From Morinoia aosen (Eukaryota; Arthropoda; Malacostraca; Amphipoda; Talitridae), in NCBI GenBank assembly GCA_030386875.1, contig CM059580.1, positions 806,001 to 870,000 of the forward strand: 64,000 bases of DNA, given 5' to 3'. Below the pieces are notes generated by a model. It saw only the letters and a program-made list of their open reading frames with translations. It was not told where the DNA came from and made no database searches. Position numbers and translations under genes: made by a program. Below, piece by piece: positions 47,301-59,400 of the stretch; position 1 is the stretch's first letter; every line of letters starts with the position of its first letter.

Positions 47301-47329
47301 TTTTCACTGAAGTACATTTCCAATTAGTT

Positions 47330-47720
47330 ATTCTGAACCAATTAAGGAATAATTGAAGTTAGTGTCACGAGGTGACGTGACGGACGAGCCCGAAGTGCCC
47401 CGTTATTTAATCCTTAAACGATCGTCATTAACGATTAAACTCATTTTGTTATTAATTATCAATGTTAATTATTGTTAATTATTAAGTAATTAGCCGGCTT
47501 GATTACATTAATTAACCGTTGCGAACCGGAAAACAGCACATCCACAACATACAGCATCTAGTGAAAGCGTCAGTACGCATTCATTCAGCAGTAAATGTAT
47601 GAGTTCATACATGACGCCACGCGGATGCTTTAGAGTTAATGAATGAATTAATTCATTTTTATTAATAATGAAATTAACAATGAATGAATAGAGCCGCGAG
47701 TTTAAGATTATAAGTTTTGT
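47330..47720. repeat. TAATTA and ATGAAT scattered-word patches
   Basis: 47330-47520 is dense in TTAATTA, TAATTAT and CAATTA words. 47580-47700 repeats ATGAATGA/TTCATT. Not tandem. Confidence 0.6.
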
Positions 47721-47926
47721 AAGGTTTTAAAAATGCTAATATTCTTGTTTTATTGGGAAACAACAGATTATTATTATTGTTATTATTTTGTTGTTATTGT
47801 GTCGTGTGCCGTTCACTGACGTACATAAATACGAGCCTACAGAGGTACACAAAACTTAAATAAATAAAAGTTAAACAAAACAAAACTTCGTTGCACTCGA
47901 AATAGAAAATCGGCCGCACAAGTCGC

Positions 47927-48009
47927 TTCTCTCTCTCTCTCTCTCTCTCTCTCTTTATATATATATATATTTTGACGCAGAATCTATATATATATATATA
48001 TATATATAT
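47927..48009. repeat. Compound (CT)n-(TA)n microsatellite
   Basis: About 14 CT units, then TA units to 47970, a unique TTTGACGCAGAATC segment, and a second TA run at 47984-48009. Confidence 0.92.
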
Positions 48010-48539
48010 GATTCATTGCTCATGCATGTATGAAATTATGAAAACTTCAGCTCATCCTGCACGAAACTATCCTTATTTAAAGTACACAGAAAAATCTAAA
48101 TAAATTTCATTTCGCCAAACTCGACTCGACAGTTATTTTTATTTAAATAAAGTTCCTAACCATGCATGTATTCATTACTCATCTATATATATTCCCGTAC
48201 ATAGCGCCAGTTGTGGTTCAGGACCAAATGTCGCCGGGCTCGCAGCAGCAGGACTTGAGCCTCACTTCAATATTCTATTCGTTATTCTGAACTCAATTTG
48301 CCTCATCATAGTCTCTTCTAAAAATACATTTTGTATATATAATATTACATATATATATTTATGCTCCGAAATATTCCTCTAAGTTTTGCATTAGCGCCCA
48401 AAAATATTGTGTGTGCTATTTACGCACGTTATTCTCTCGGTCACTGTCCTCAACATTCATTCAGCTCGGCGGGTGGCGACGTGAGCATGAATGAGAGTCT
48501 GAAGTTTTCAGAAAATGGCAAACTTTTCCGTTTTGCCAT

Positions 48540-48711
48540 AAAACCTCAATAAATTCCCCTCTAATTTCACCATAAATTTCTTATTACGCGGTTAATTTTA
48601 ATTGCACGGTAGATTTCTGAGTCTACCTTAACTTTTGAGGTTTTCCATAAATTTCAGATTTGCCTATAAATTTCACCAAAATACTCGATAAATTTTATTC
48701 ATTGCCATAAA
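48540..48711. repeat. ATAAATTTC scattered-word patch
   Basis: ATAAATTTC or one-base variants recur about six times at irregular spacing before the regular 18-bp array that is built on the same word. Confidence 0.75.
48694..48699 (-). terminator. kcc: First minus-strand AATAAA after kcc stop
   Basis: By eye scan, the first canonical AATAAA on the minus strand after the kcc stop, 3.2 kb downstream. A variant ATTAAA lies at 49329-49334. If used, the kcc 3' UTR would span the whole GTAGA cloud and the 18-bp array. Use is inferred, not shown. Confidence 0.35.
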
Positions 48712-49012
48712 TTTCTAATTTCCCATAAATTTCTAATTTCCCATAAATTTCTAATTTCCCATAAATTTCTAATTTCCCATAAATTTCTAATTTCCCATAA
48801 ATTTCTAATTTCCCATAAATTTCCAATTTCCCATAAATTTCCAATTTCCCATAAATTTCTAATTTCCCATAAATTTCTAATTTCCCATAAATTTCTAATT
48901 TCCCATAAATTTCTAATTTCCCATAAATTTCTAATTTCCCATAAATTTCTAATTTCCCATAAATTTCTAATTTCCCATAAATTTCCAATTTCCCATAAAT
49001 TTCTAATTTGCC
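48706..49012 (-). repeat. 18-bp tandem array, about 17 units
   Basis: Unit CCATAAATTTCTAATTTC, with TCCAATTTC variants near 48825-48850 and 48985. Divisible by three, so it yields spurious minus-strand repeat peptides (KLEIYG). Confidence 0.93.
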
Positions 49013-49079
49013 ACCAAATTCTAATTCGAGGCCAAAATTTCGCGACTTTGCCCCAAAACTCGCACGGCCTGTGCGTGCA

Positions 49080-51901
49080 GTAGACAAGCGGTAGAGAGTA
49101 GATCACATCTACCGCCGCTGCACACTCTACCTGCGACGAGTAGATGCTAGGTAAGTGCTCGCTAAGTAGACTTTGCCTACGCAATGCATCTACCAAAATG
49201 GCGTGGACATCTACCGTGGGGTAGATGCGGTAAAAAATGGTCGTTAAGATCTTCATGGAATGAAGACATTTCTACCAGTAGATGCACGATCACACACTAC
49301 CTACACGTTGCTGCCCAGTAGATGTAGATTTAATTACGCACGAACCTTGCGTGGCTCAAAAGGTAGATTACGTAGACGTTATAAGGAACTTTTTCTAAAT
49401 AATAAGTAGATACTTCCAAGTAGATGTGACATGTTACTAAGTAGATGAAGGAGCATGTGTGTAAGTAGATAGCCTACAATGGTAGATGGAAACACATCGA
49501 CCCAGGTAGATGAGATGGGTTTGATGCAAGCAGAACGCATGTAAGAAGTAGATGTAGATGAAGTTAGTCTAGGACATGAAATCTACAGGCGTCTACAAGC
49601 TGCATCAATTACGGTAGATAGTAGAAACGTGAGCTTCAGATCAATAAGTAGAAGTAGATTGTAGTGAAAGAATCGCTTTACTATCTACCAACACAAATAG
49701 AGCTAAACATTTACTAGTAGATTGGCGTTAGACCGCAGTCTCTCTAATCTTTCTACGGTCTACCAAATAACCACCAGAACTCCAACTCCAAGTAGAACGG
49801 TAGATAAGTACAACAGTTCTACAATTTCGCCACACGACTCACATCTACATCTACCCGAAGCGCAGGGTAGACGCTAGTAATGAGCATTGCATCTACCACC
49901 AGAACCAGGCCGATCTTGCCAAGTGGTAGAAGTAGACACGACATGGCTGTAGACTAAGTAGATCAAGTGAAGTCTACTCGCGCACACAAGCCGGAGAATT
50001 GGGGGTAGAAAGAAAGCAGTTTTGGGGCAGTCTTCGGTTCGATCGGAGGGTAGAGTGGGGGTAGAATGGGGTAGAGTAGGGGTAGAGTAGGGGTAGAATA
50101 AAGGTAGAATGGGGTAGAATGGGGTAGAGGGGGGAGAATGATGGAGTGGAGGTATAATGATGGAAATGATATAGAATGATAAGAATGGGGTAGAATGACA
50201 GAATGGGGTAGAATAGTAGAATTGAAGTAGAACGACGAGAATGATTTTGAAATGTAGAAGAACCACCAGAAATTTACAGTAGAATGAAGGTAGGAGTAGA
50301 ATGATGACGGTAGATAAGCGTAGAAGTATATATATACGAGCGCTACAGCACAGACCGCCCTAAAACTGCTCCAAATCTACCCCAATGTAGACTCTAAATC
50401 TACCCAAGTAGATGCTAAACAGAGCGCCCCTGTAACGTAAGGTAGATAATTTGCCTGTACCCGTCTGCTCAGGGGTAGTTACTCAAGTAGACAATAAAGC
50501 ATTGGTTGGTAGACTTGTGACGAACAGAATAAGTAGACTAGTAGACAGCATCACAACCAATCAACTCACACGGCATCCTTTGGCAAAGTAGCAGAGTAGA
50601 TAAAGTAGAAGAGTAGACAAAGTAGAAGGGTAGACACGCAAATGAAGTTAGGCCTCGAGTAGACTGGCGGAGCAGCAATCTACAAGTAGAAAGCCGTTAC
50701 GACCTCTAAAATATTCAAGTAGAAGTAGACTTATTAGCTACGGTAGATCAGTAGATCTCGGAGGGCCGAGTAATGACGGTAGATCATCCTGTCACAATAG
50801 CGCGGTAGACAAACCAACTCCTGATAAAAGTAGATGACTATGAATAAACATCTGAATAAGTAGTAGTAGAAAACATGGTAGTATGGTAGTGGTAGACACC
50901 AGGTACCGGTACAAACTACCCGTCGCTCAAAGATCGGGCTCTACCTCAGGTAGATGAACATCTACTCCAAGCGGGGACACGTTCGTAAGTAGATAGCGGC
51001 AGTAGATTACATCGGGTTACAAAGGAATGGTAGAAACTAAATATTAGATGTGGCTCGCTCATTCGTCGAGTAGATGAGAACATCTACGTCTACCTGATTT
51101 GTGTCAACACAACTGGCGCGCTACAACCAGCACGTCTACCATCTACTCCTTTCAACTCTACCAGGTTTTCCTGTTCATGAAGACCGCCATTCTACCCCGT
51201 CATCTACCACCAGGTCATATCACAATGGTAGACTCGGCTCATCTACTGACCTTAGTCGGGAGAAACGTCTGCGTAGACTTCATAAATAATATACCACCTG
51301 ACGAGTAGATGTAGTTCTACTGCCTAGTAAACGTCTACGCAATGAAAGTGAAATGTACTAGTCAATGGCCACAAACGTAGATCGCTTCTACGTAGAACTA
51401 ATCTACTTCTACGTAGAAGTAATCTACTTTTGTGTGCAATTACTTCTACTGTAACCGAGAATGCAGCCTTTGTTTCAACGAGGTAGATTTCAATAAAATT
51501 TTCTTCAAAAAAACGGTAGACAGCAACTACATGTCTACCGTGATACAGCGGTAGACAGCTCGTCTACCGCAAATCGCAATGAGATCACCACATAAAGTAG
51601 AAGTAGATTAACATTTTTACCGTCGTAATGCACCAGACATGGAGTGGCAGCTAAAGAGTAGATGGAGTAGATCTTTACCAAAATTTATCTACAGCTTTGC
51701 CGAGAGTAGACAGACAGGGCACCTGTGAGTAGATGGTAGTGACCCTCTACCACACGATAGACAGACCTAAAAGTAAACTGCGTTGACCACCCGGTAGACA
51801 AGTAGACAGGGCACCTAGCAGTAGACGATGTAGACCACCGGGTAGACGGGTACCTAGAAGTAGATGGCAACGACCACCCAGTAGACAGGTAGACAGGGCA
51901 C
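49080..51901. repeat. GTAGA/TCTAC motif cloud (possible kcc 3' UTR)
   Basis: By hand count about 140 GTAGA or TCTAC pentamers in 2.82 kb, against about 5-6 expected by chance. About 101 read GTAGA and 39 TCTAC on the + strand. GTAGAT and GTAGAC are the commonest extensions. Spacing is irregular (5 to about 60 bp) and the sequence between words looks unique, so it is not a tandem array. Sub-regions differ: 50040-50240 is GGGGTAGA(A)TGGG-like, 51375-51430 is palindromic, 51719-51901 holds four diverged copies of the kcc terminal segment. No gene is contained. Confidence 0.9.
51404..51421. other. 18-bp perfect palindrome in motif cloud
   Basis: TACTTCTACGTAGAAGTA is its own reverse complement. 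A related TTCTACGTAGAA lies 23 bp upstream. Both join TCTAC to GTAGA head to head. Confidence 0.85.
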
Positions 51902-51935
51902 CTAGGAGTAGATGGTAATGACCTCTCTGCCGCCC
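51717..51935 (-). repeat. Tandem copies of the kcc C-terminal segment
   Basis: The + strand words CACCTAGGAGTAGATGGTAA (51899, the real terminal codons), TACCTAGAAGTAGATGGCAA (51850), CACCTAGCAGTAGACGATG (51810) and CACCTGTGAGTAGATGGTAG (51720) are clear relatives. On the minus strand each reads as the codons for ...ITIYS-stop plus following bases, diverged to different degrees. Confidence 0.75.
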
Positions 51936-52133
51936 CCCCGCACCATCAGCACCCTCTCCAGCCCCTCGGTCAGCACCTCCAGGAACTCCATGTAGTTGGA
52001 CTCGGTCTCGGGCCGGGTGTGTTTGGGCGGTCCGGGCAGGTTTATGATAACCAGCTGCGCGTTGTGTGACTTGTTCACTATAACCTCGTTGAGCTTCACG
52101 GCCGTGTGCATCCGGCGCACGTTCGCCTCGTCT
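51902..52133 (-). CDS. kcc: K-Cl cotransporter, last coding exon
   Basis: Minus strand. The acceptor CATTACCCTCACAG (ending at 52134) leads into a 232-nt exon that enters mid-codon and ends at TAG (51904-51902). It encodes [58 protein letters not shown] and [11 protein letters not shown]. This is the highly conserved cytosolic C-terminus of SLC12A4-7 electroneutral K-Cl cotransporters (kazachoc in flies), which extrude K+ and Cl- and set neuronal chloride and cell volume. The membrane domain and the rest of the tail lie on exons beyond 64000. The alternative acceptor two bases on would change only the first codon. Confidence 0.95.
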
Positions 52134-52135
52134 CT

Positions 52136-52975
52136 GTGAGGGTAATGGCCGTGTTACATATGTGAGGGTGAGAGTATGGATTTGAGGGTAGGGGGGTGTT
52201 AGGGACATGTATGTGAGGGTAGGGGGGTGTTAGGGGTGTGTATGTGAGGGTAGGGGTGATGTTAGGGGCATGTATGTGAGGAAGGTAGGGGGGTGTTAGG
52301 GGTGTGTATGTGAGGGTAGGGGGGTGTTAGGGGCATGTATGTGAGGGTAGGGGGTGTTAGGGGTATGTATTTGAGGGTAGGGGGGTGTTAGGGGTATGTA
52401 TTTGAGAGTAGGGGGGTGTTAGGGGTGTGTATGTGAGGGTAGGGGTGGTGTTAGGGGCATGTATGTGAGGAAGGTAGGGGGTGTTAGGGGTGTGTATGTG
52501 AGGGTAGGGGGGTGTTAGGGGTGTGTAAGGGGGGTAGGGGGGTGTTAGGGGTGTGTATGTGAGGGTAGGGGGTGTTAGGGGTATGTATTTGAAGGTAGGG
52601 GGGTGTTAGGGGTGGGTATGTGAGGGTAGGGGGGTGTTAGGGGTGTGGATGTGAGGGTAGGGGGGTGTTAGGGGTGTGTATGTGAGGGTAGGGGGGTAGG
52701 GGGGTGTTAGGGGTGTGTATGTGAGGGTAGGGGGTGTTAGGGGTATGTATTTGAAGGTAGGGGGGTGTTAGGGGTGGGTATGTGAGGGTAGGGGGGTGTT
52801 AGGGGTGTGGATGTGAGGGTAGGGGGGTGTTAGGGGTGTGTATGTGAGGGTAGGGGGGTGTTAGGGGTGTGGATGTGAGGGTAGGGGGGTGTTAGGGGTG
52901 TGGATGTGAGGGTAGGGGGTGTTAGGGGCATGTATGTGAGGGTAGGGGGGCGGTAGGGGTGTGTATGAGAGGGTA
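52136..52975 (+). repeat. G-rich ~31-bp minisatellite in kcc intron
   Basis: About 26 irregular units around GGGTAGGGGGGTGTTAGGGG followed by TGTGTATGTGA. On the + strand each unit has three or four runs of three or more G, so G-quadruplexes are possible; in the kcc transcript the strand is C-rich. It begins at the exon's acceptor, so the CTCACATAC-type words form the pyrimidine tract. Confidence 0.92.
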
Positions 52976-53324
52976 GAGTTAGGGTACGGGTGGAGGTAGG
53001 AGCAAAGGATGACAGAATTAACAAGGTAGAAAAGGTATTTGAAAGATAAAAGGGACTTCAGACTTATCAAAGAGATAGGGAACATGCTAGAGTTATGTCA
53101 AAGTACTCATATGGTATTGAAAGGAGGATATTAGAGAGTTAATTGAGGTAGGTAAACGCTAACAAAGCCTAAAGATCACGGAAGTAGCAAAGGATCAAGA
53201 GCTGCTAAGTTAAAGGCAAATGTTTGGTCAGAGTATCCTTTAGTGGACTGGATCAGTTAGATGAACTTTAACATAATTTAGCTCAAACTGTTCTAACCGC
53301 TACAAAGGCGATCTAAAGAGAAAA

Positions 53325-53600
53325 AAATTGAAGACAACATTTAGTATGGAGCTAAGGGAACGCAGAATCTATGCATAAGATGCTTCCTCATAAGATTCAT
53401 CGCGCCTTTGAAACAGTGAAGAAGGAAGGCTATGAAAGAAAATCAAAATTCAACAAAACAATTAGGTACTGAAGAACAGCAAAGCAATGAACGGAAAAAA
53501 TTTTTGTCTTCAACAAAACAAAATAAACATTTCATATCAACATAACAGGCCTATCTAACTCTTAGCTCGGGACCTCACATTATCCCCGTGGGAGTAGTTC
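53325..53600 (+). mobile_element. Dispersed repeat family C, copy 4
   Basis: Shares CATTTAGTATGGAGCTAAG, CGCAGAATCTATGCATAAG, CTGAAGAACAGCAAAGC and CGGGACCTCACATTATCCCC with 15340. Inside the kcc intron. Confidence 0.72.
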
Positions 53601-53604
53601 AGAG

Positions 53605-53680
53605 AATTAAGAGGGCCAAGGATTGACCCTTGAAGAACCCCCTGCTCAAGACAGCTCAGGTGGGCTTGCGTTTGTAGATA
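53605..53680 (-). pseudogene. Reverse transcriptase motif B fragment
   Basis: Minus-strand reading CLEQGVLQGSILGPL matches the G(V/I)PQGSxLGPLL motif of non-LTR reverse transcriptases. Only about 25 codons are recognisable; family C sequence abuts it. Confidence 0.5.
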
Positions 53681-53861
53681 TTTGAAACGAAACTGATCTA
53701 TACTTGCTTTCGAAAATTTTCATATTCTACTACATTATTTGAAGATTTGAAGTGTTTATGTACCACAAACATGTGCATAGTTACAAGACACAGAAAACTT
53801 TGGATACTTTGATGAACGCTATTAGGACTGTGGGTCGAACAAGCATTATGGTTCCATCAAC

Positions 53862-56387
53862 CATGTACTACATGGGGTGCGTGTTGAATGCATCGTGTAC
53901 TGTATGGGGTGCGTGTTGAATGCATCATGTGCTGTATGGGGTGCGTGTTGAATGCATCATGTACTACATGGGGTGCGTGTTGAATGCATCGTGTACTGCA
54001 TGGGGTGCGTGTTGAATGCATCATGTACTGTATGGGGTGCGTGTTGAATGCATCATGTACTACATGGGGTGCGTGTTGAATGCATCATGCACTACATGGG
54101 GTGCGTGTTGCATGCATCATGTACTACATGGGGTGCGTGTTGAATGCATCATGTACTACATGGGGTGCGTGTTGAATGCATCATGTACTACATGGGGTGC
54201 GTGTTGAATGCATCATGTACTACGTGGGGTGCGTGTTGAATGCATCATGTACTACATGGGGTGCGTGTTGAATGCATCATGTACTACGTAGGGTGTGTGT
54301 TGAATGCATCATGTACTGTATGGGGTGCGTGTTGAATGCATCACGTACTACATGGGGTGCGTGTTGAATGCATCATGTACTGTATGGGGTGCGTGTTGAA
54401 TGCATCATGTACTACATGGGGTGCGTGTTGAATGCATCATGTACTACATGGGGTGCGTGTTGAATGCATCATGTACTACATGGGGTGCGTGTTGAATGCA
54501 TCATGTACTGTAAGGGGTGCGTGTTGAATGCATCATGTACTACATGGGGTGCGTGTTGAATGCATCATGTACTACATGGGGTGCGTGTTGAATGCATCAT
54601 GTACTACATGGGGTGCGTGTTGAATGCATCATGTACTACATGGGGTGCGTGTTGAATGCATCATGTACTACATGGGGTGCGTGTTGAATGCATCATGTAC
54701 TACATGGGGTGCGTGTTGAATGCATCATGTACTGTATGGGGTGCGTGTTGAATGCATCATGTACTGTATGGGGTGCGTGTTGAATGCATCATGTACTACA
54801 TGGGGTGCGTGTTGAATGCATCATGTACTACATGGGGTGCGTGTTGAATGCATCATGTACTACATGGGGTGCGTGTTGAATGCATCATGTACTACATGGG
54901 GTGCGTGTTGAATGCATCATGTACTACATGGGGTGCGTGTTGAATGCATCATGTACTACATGGGGTGCGTGTTGAATGCATCATGTACTACATGGGGTGC
55001 GTGTTGAATGCATCATGTACTGTATGGGGTGCGTGTTGAATGCATCATGTACTGTATGGGGTGCGTGTTGAATGCATCATGTACTACATGGGGTGCGTGT
55101 TGAATGCATCATGTACTACATGGGGTGCGTGTTGAATGCATCATGTACTACATGGGGTGCGTGTTGAATGCATCATGTACTACATGGGGTGCGTGTTGAA
55201 TGCATCATGTACTACATGGGGTGCGTGTTGAATGCATCATGTACTACATGGGGTGCGTGTTGAATGCATCATGTACTACATGGGGTGCGTGTTGAATGCA
55301 TCATGTACTGTATGGGGTGCGTGTTGAATGCATCATGTACTACATGGGGTGCGTGTTGAATGCATCATGTACTACATGGGGTGCGTGTTGAATGCATCAT
55401 GTACTACATGGGGTGCGTGTTGAATGCATCATGTACTGTATGGGGTGCGTGTTGAATGCATCATGTACTGTAAGGGGTGCGTGTTGAATGCATCATGTAC
55501 TACATGGGGTGCGTGTTGAATGCATCATGTACTACATGGGGTGCGTGTTGAATGCATCATGTACTACATGGGGTGCGTGTTGAATGCATCATGTACTACA
55601 TGGGGTGCGTGTTGAATGCATCATGTACTACATGGGGTGCGTGTTGAATGCATCATGTACTACATGGGGTGCGTGTTGAATGCATCATGTACTGTATGGG
55701 GTGCGTGTTGAATGCATCATGTACTACATGGGGTGCGTGTTGAATGCATCATGTACTACATGGGGTGCGTGTTGAATGCATCATGTACTACATGGGGTGC
55801 GTGTTGAATGCATCATGTACTACATGGGGTGCGTGTTGAATGCATCATGTACTACATGGGGTGCGTGTTGAATGCATCATGTACTACATGGGGTGCGTGT
55901 TGAATGCATCATGTACTACATGGGGTGCGTGTTGAATGCATCATGTACTACATGGGGTGCGTGTTGAATGCATCATGTACTGTATGGGGTGCGTGTTGAA
56001 TGCATCATGTACTACATGGGGTGCGTGTTGAATGCATCATGTACTACATGGGGTGCGTGTTGAATGCATCATGTACTACATGGGGTGCGTGTTGAATGCA
56101 TCATGTACTACATGGGGTGCGTGTTGAATGCATCATGTACTACATGGGGTGCGTGTTGAATGCATCATGTACTACATGGGGTGCGTGTTGAATGCATCAT
56201 GTACTACATGGGGTGCGTGTTGAATGCATCATGTACTGTATGGGGTGCGTGTTGAATGCATCATGTACTACATGGGGTGCGTGTTGAATGCATCATGTAC
56301 TACATGGGGTGCGTGTTGAATGCATCATGTACTACATGGGGTGCGTGTTGAATGCATCATGTACTACATGGGGTGCGTGTTGAATGA
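53862..56387 (+). repeat. 32-bp tandem array, 79 units
   Basis: TACTACATGG occurs first at 53866 and last at 56362, exactly 78 x 32 bp. Core GTGCGTGTTGAATGCATCAT. Units carry TACTACATGG or TACTGTATGG; a few private variants lie at the left edge, as expected of array ends. Confidence 0.95.
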
Positions 56388-56498
56388 ATCAGAGCAACAA
56401 CAAAGTTAAAATTATCTTAAATTAGCTGTGGAGAAAAGGAAGTACCAGGCGGGGATTAAGTGTTTAGTGTATGAACTATTTTACCTTATTTAACTGCT

Positions 56499-59400
56499 CC
56501 TATAGCTCATTGACCATATTGTATTGTTACTATAGCTAATGACCATATTGTAATGTTACTATAGCTAATGACCTTATTGTAATGTTACTATAGCTAATGA
56601 CCTTATTGTAATGTTACTATAGCTAATGACCATATTGTAATGTTACTATAGCTAATGACCATATTGTAATGTTACTATAGCTAATGACCATATTGTAATG
56701 TTACTATAGCTAATGACCATATTGTAATGTTACTATAGCTAATGACCATATTGTAATGTTACTATAGCTAATGACCATATTGTAATGTTACTATAGCTAA
56801 TGACCTTATTGTAATGTTACTATAGCTAATGACCATATTGTAATGTTACTATAGCTAATGACCATATTGTAATGTTACTATAGCTAATGACCTTATTGTA
56901 ATGTTACTATAGCTAATGACCTTATTGTAATGTTACTATAGCTAATGACCATATTGTAATGTTACTATAGCTAATGACCATATTGTAATGTTACTATAGC
57001 TAATGACCATATTGTAATGTTACTATAGCTAATGACCATATTGTAATGTTACTATAGCTAATGACCATATTGTAATGTTACTATAGCTAATGACCTTATT
57101 GTAATGTTACTATAGCTAATGACCATATTGTAATGTTACTATAGCTAATGACCTTATTGTAATGTTACTATAGCTAATGACCATATTGTAATGTTACTAT
57201 AGCTAATGACCATATTGTAATGTTACTATAGCTAATGACCTTATTGTAATGTTACTATAGCTAATGACCATATTGTAATGTTACTATAGCTAATGACCAT
57301 ATTGTAATGTTACTATAGCTAATGACCTTATTGTAATGTTACTATAGCTAATGACCTTATTGTAATGTTACTATAGCTAATGACCATATTGTAATGTTAC
57401 TATAGCTAATGACCATATTGTAATGTTACTATAGCTAATGACCATATTGTAATGTTACTATAGCTAATGACCTTATTGTAATGTTACTATAGCTAATGAC
57501 CATATTGTATTGTTACTATAGCTAATGACCATATTGTAATGTTACTATAGCTAATGACCTTATTGTAATGTTACTATAGCTAATGACCTTATTGTAATGT
57601 TACTATAGCTAATGACCATATTGTAATGTTACTATAGCTAATGACCATATTGTAATGTTACTATAGCTAATGACCTTATTGTAATGTTACTATAGCTAAT
57701 GACCTTATTGTAATGTTACTATAGCTAATGACCATATTGTAATGTTACTATAGCTAATGACCATATTGTAATGTTACTATAGCTAATGACCATATTGTAA
57801 TGTTACTATAGCTAATGACCTTATTGTAATGTTACTATAGCTAATGACCATATTGTATTGTTACTATAGCTAATGACCATATTGTAATGTTACTATAGCT
57901 AATGACCTTATTGTAATGTTACTATAGCTAATGACCTTATTGTAATGTTACTATAGCTAATGACCATATTGTAATGTTACTATAGCTAATGACCATATTG
58001 TAATGTTACTATAGCTAATGACCATATTGTAATGTTACTATAGCTAATGACCATATTGTAATGTTACTATAGCTAATGACCATATTGTAATGTTACTATA
58101 GCTAATGACCATATTGTAATGTTACTATAGCTAATGACCTTATTGTAATGTTACTATAGCTAATGACCATATTGTAATGTTACTATAGCTAATGACCATA
58201 TTGTAATGTTACTATAGCTAATGACCATATTGTAATGTTACTATAGCTAATGACCTTATTGTAATGTTACTATAGCTAATGACCATATTGTAATGTTACT
58301 ATAGCTAATGACCATATTGTAATGTTACTATAGCTAATGACCATATTGTAATGTTACTATAGCTAATGACCATATTGTAATGTTACTATAGCTAATGACC
58401 ATATTGTAATGTTACTATAGCTAATGACCATATTGTAATGTTACTATAGCTAATGACCTTATTGTAATGTTACTATAGCTAATGACCTTATTGTAATGTT
58501 ACTATAGCTAATGACCTTATTGTAATGTTACTATAGCTAATGACCATATTGTAATGTTACTATAGCTAATGACCATATTGTAATGTTACTATAGCTAATG
58601 ACCATATTGTAATGTTACTATAGCTAATGACCTTATTGTAATGTTACTATAGCTAATGACCATATTGTAATGTTACTATAGCTAATGACCATATTGTAAT
58701 GTTACTATAGCTAATGACCATATTGTAATGTTACTATAGCTAATGACCTTATTGTAATGTTACTATAGCTAATGACCATATTGTAATGTTACTATAGCTA
58801 ATGACCATATTGTAATGTTAATATAGCTAATGACCTTATTGTAATGTTACTATAGCTAATGACCTTATTGTAATGTTACTATAGCTAATGACCATATTGT
58901 AATGTTACTATAGCTAATGACCATATTGTAATGTTACTATAGCTAATGACCTTATTGTAATGTTACTATAGCTAATGACCATATTGTAATGTTACTATAG
59001 CTAATGACCTTATTGTAATGTTACTATAGCTAATGACCATATTGTAATGTTACTATAGCTAATGACCATATTGTAATGTTACTATAGCTAATGACCTTAT
59101 TGTAATGTTACTATAGCTAATGACCTTATTGTAATGTTACTATAGCTAATGACCTTATTGTAATGTTACTATAGCTAATGACCATATTGTAATGTTACTA
59201 TAGCTAATGACCATATTGTAATGTTACTATAGCTAATGACCTTATTGTAATGTTACTATAGCTAATGACCTTATTGTAATGTTACTATAGCTAATGACCA
59301 TATTGTAATGTTACTATAGCTAATGACCTTATTGTAATGTTACTATAGCTAATGACCATATTGTAATGTTACTATAGCTCATTGACCTTATTGTATTGTT

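Noticed and set aside
52830-53085. Pro/His-rich minus-strand peptide
   Set aside because: A translation of the G-rich minisatellite in the kcc intron.
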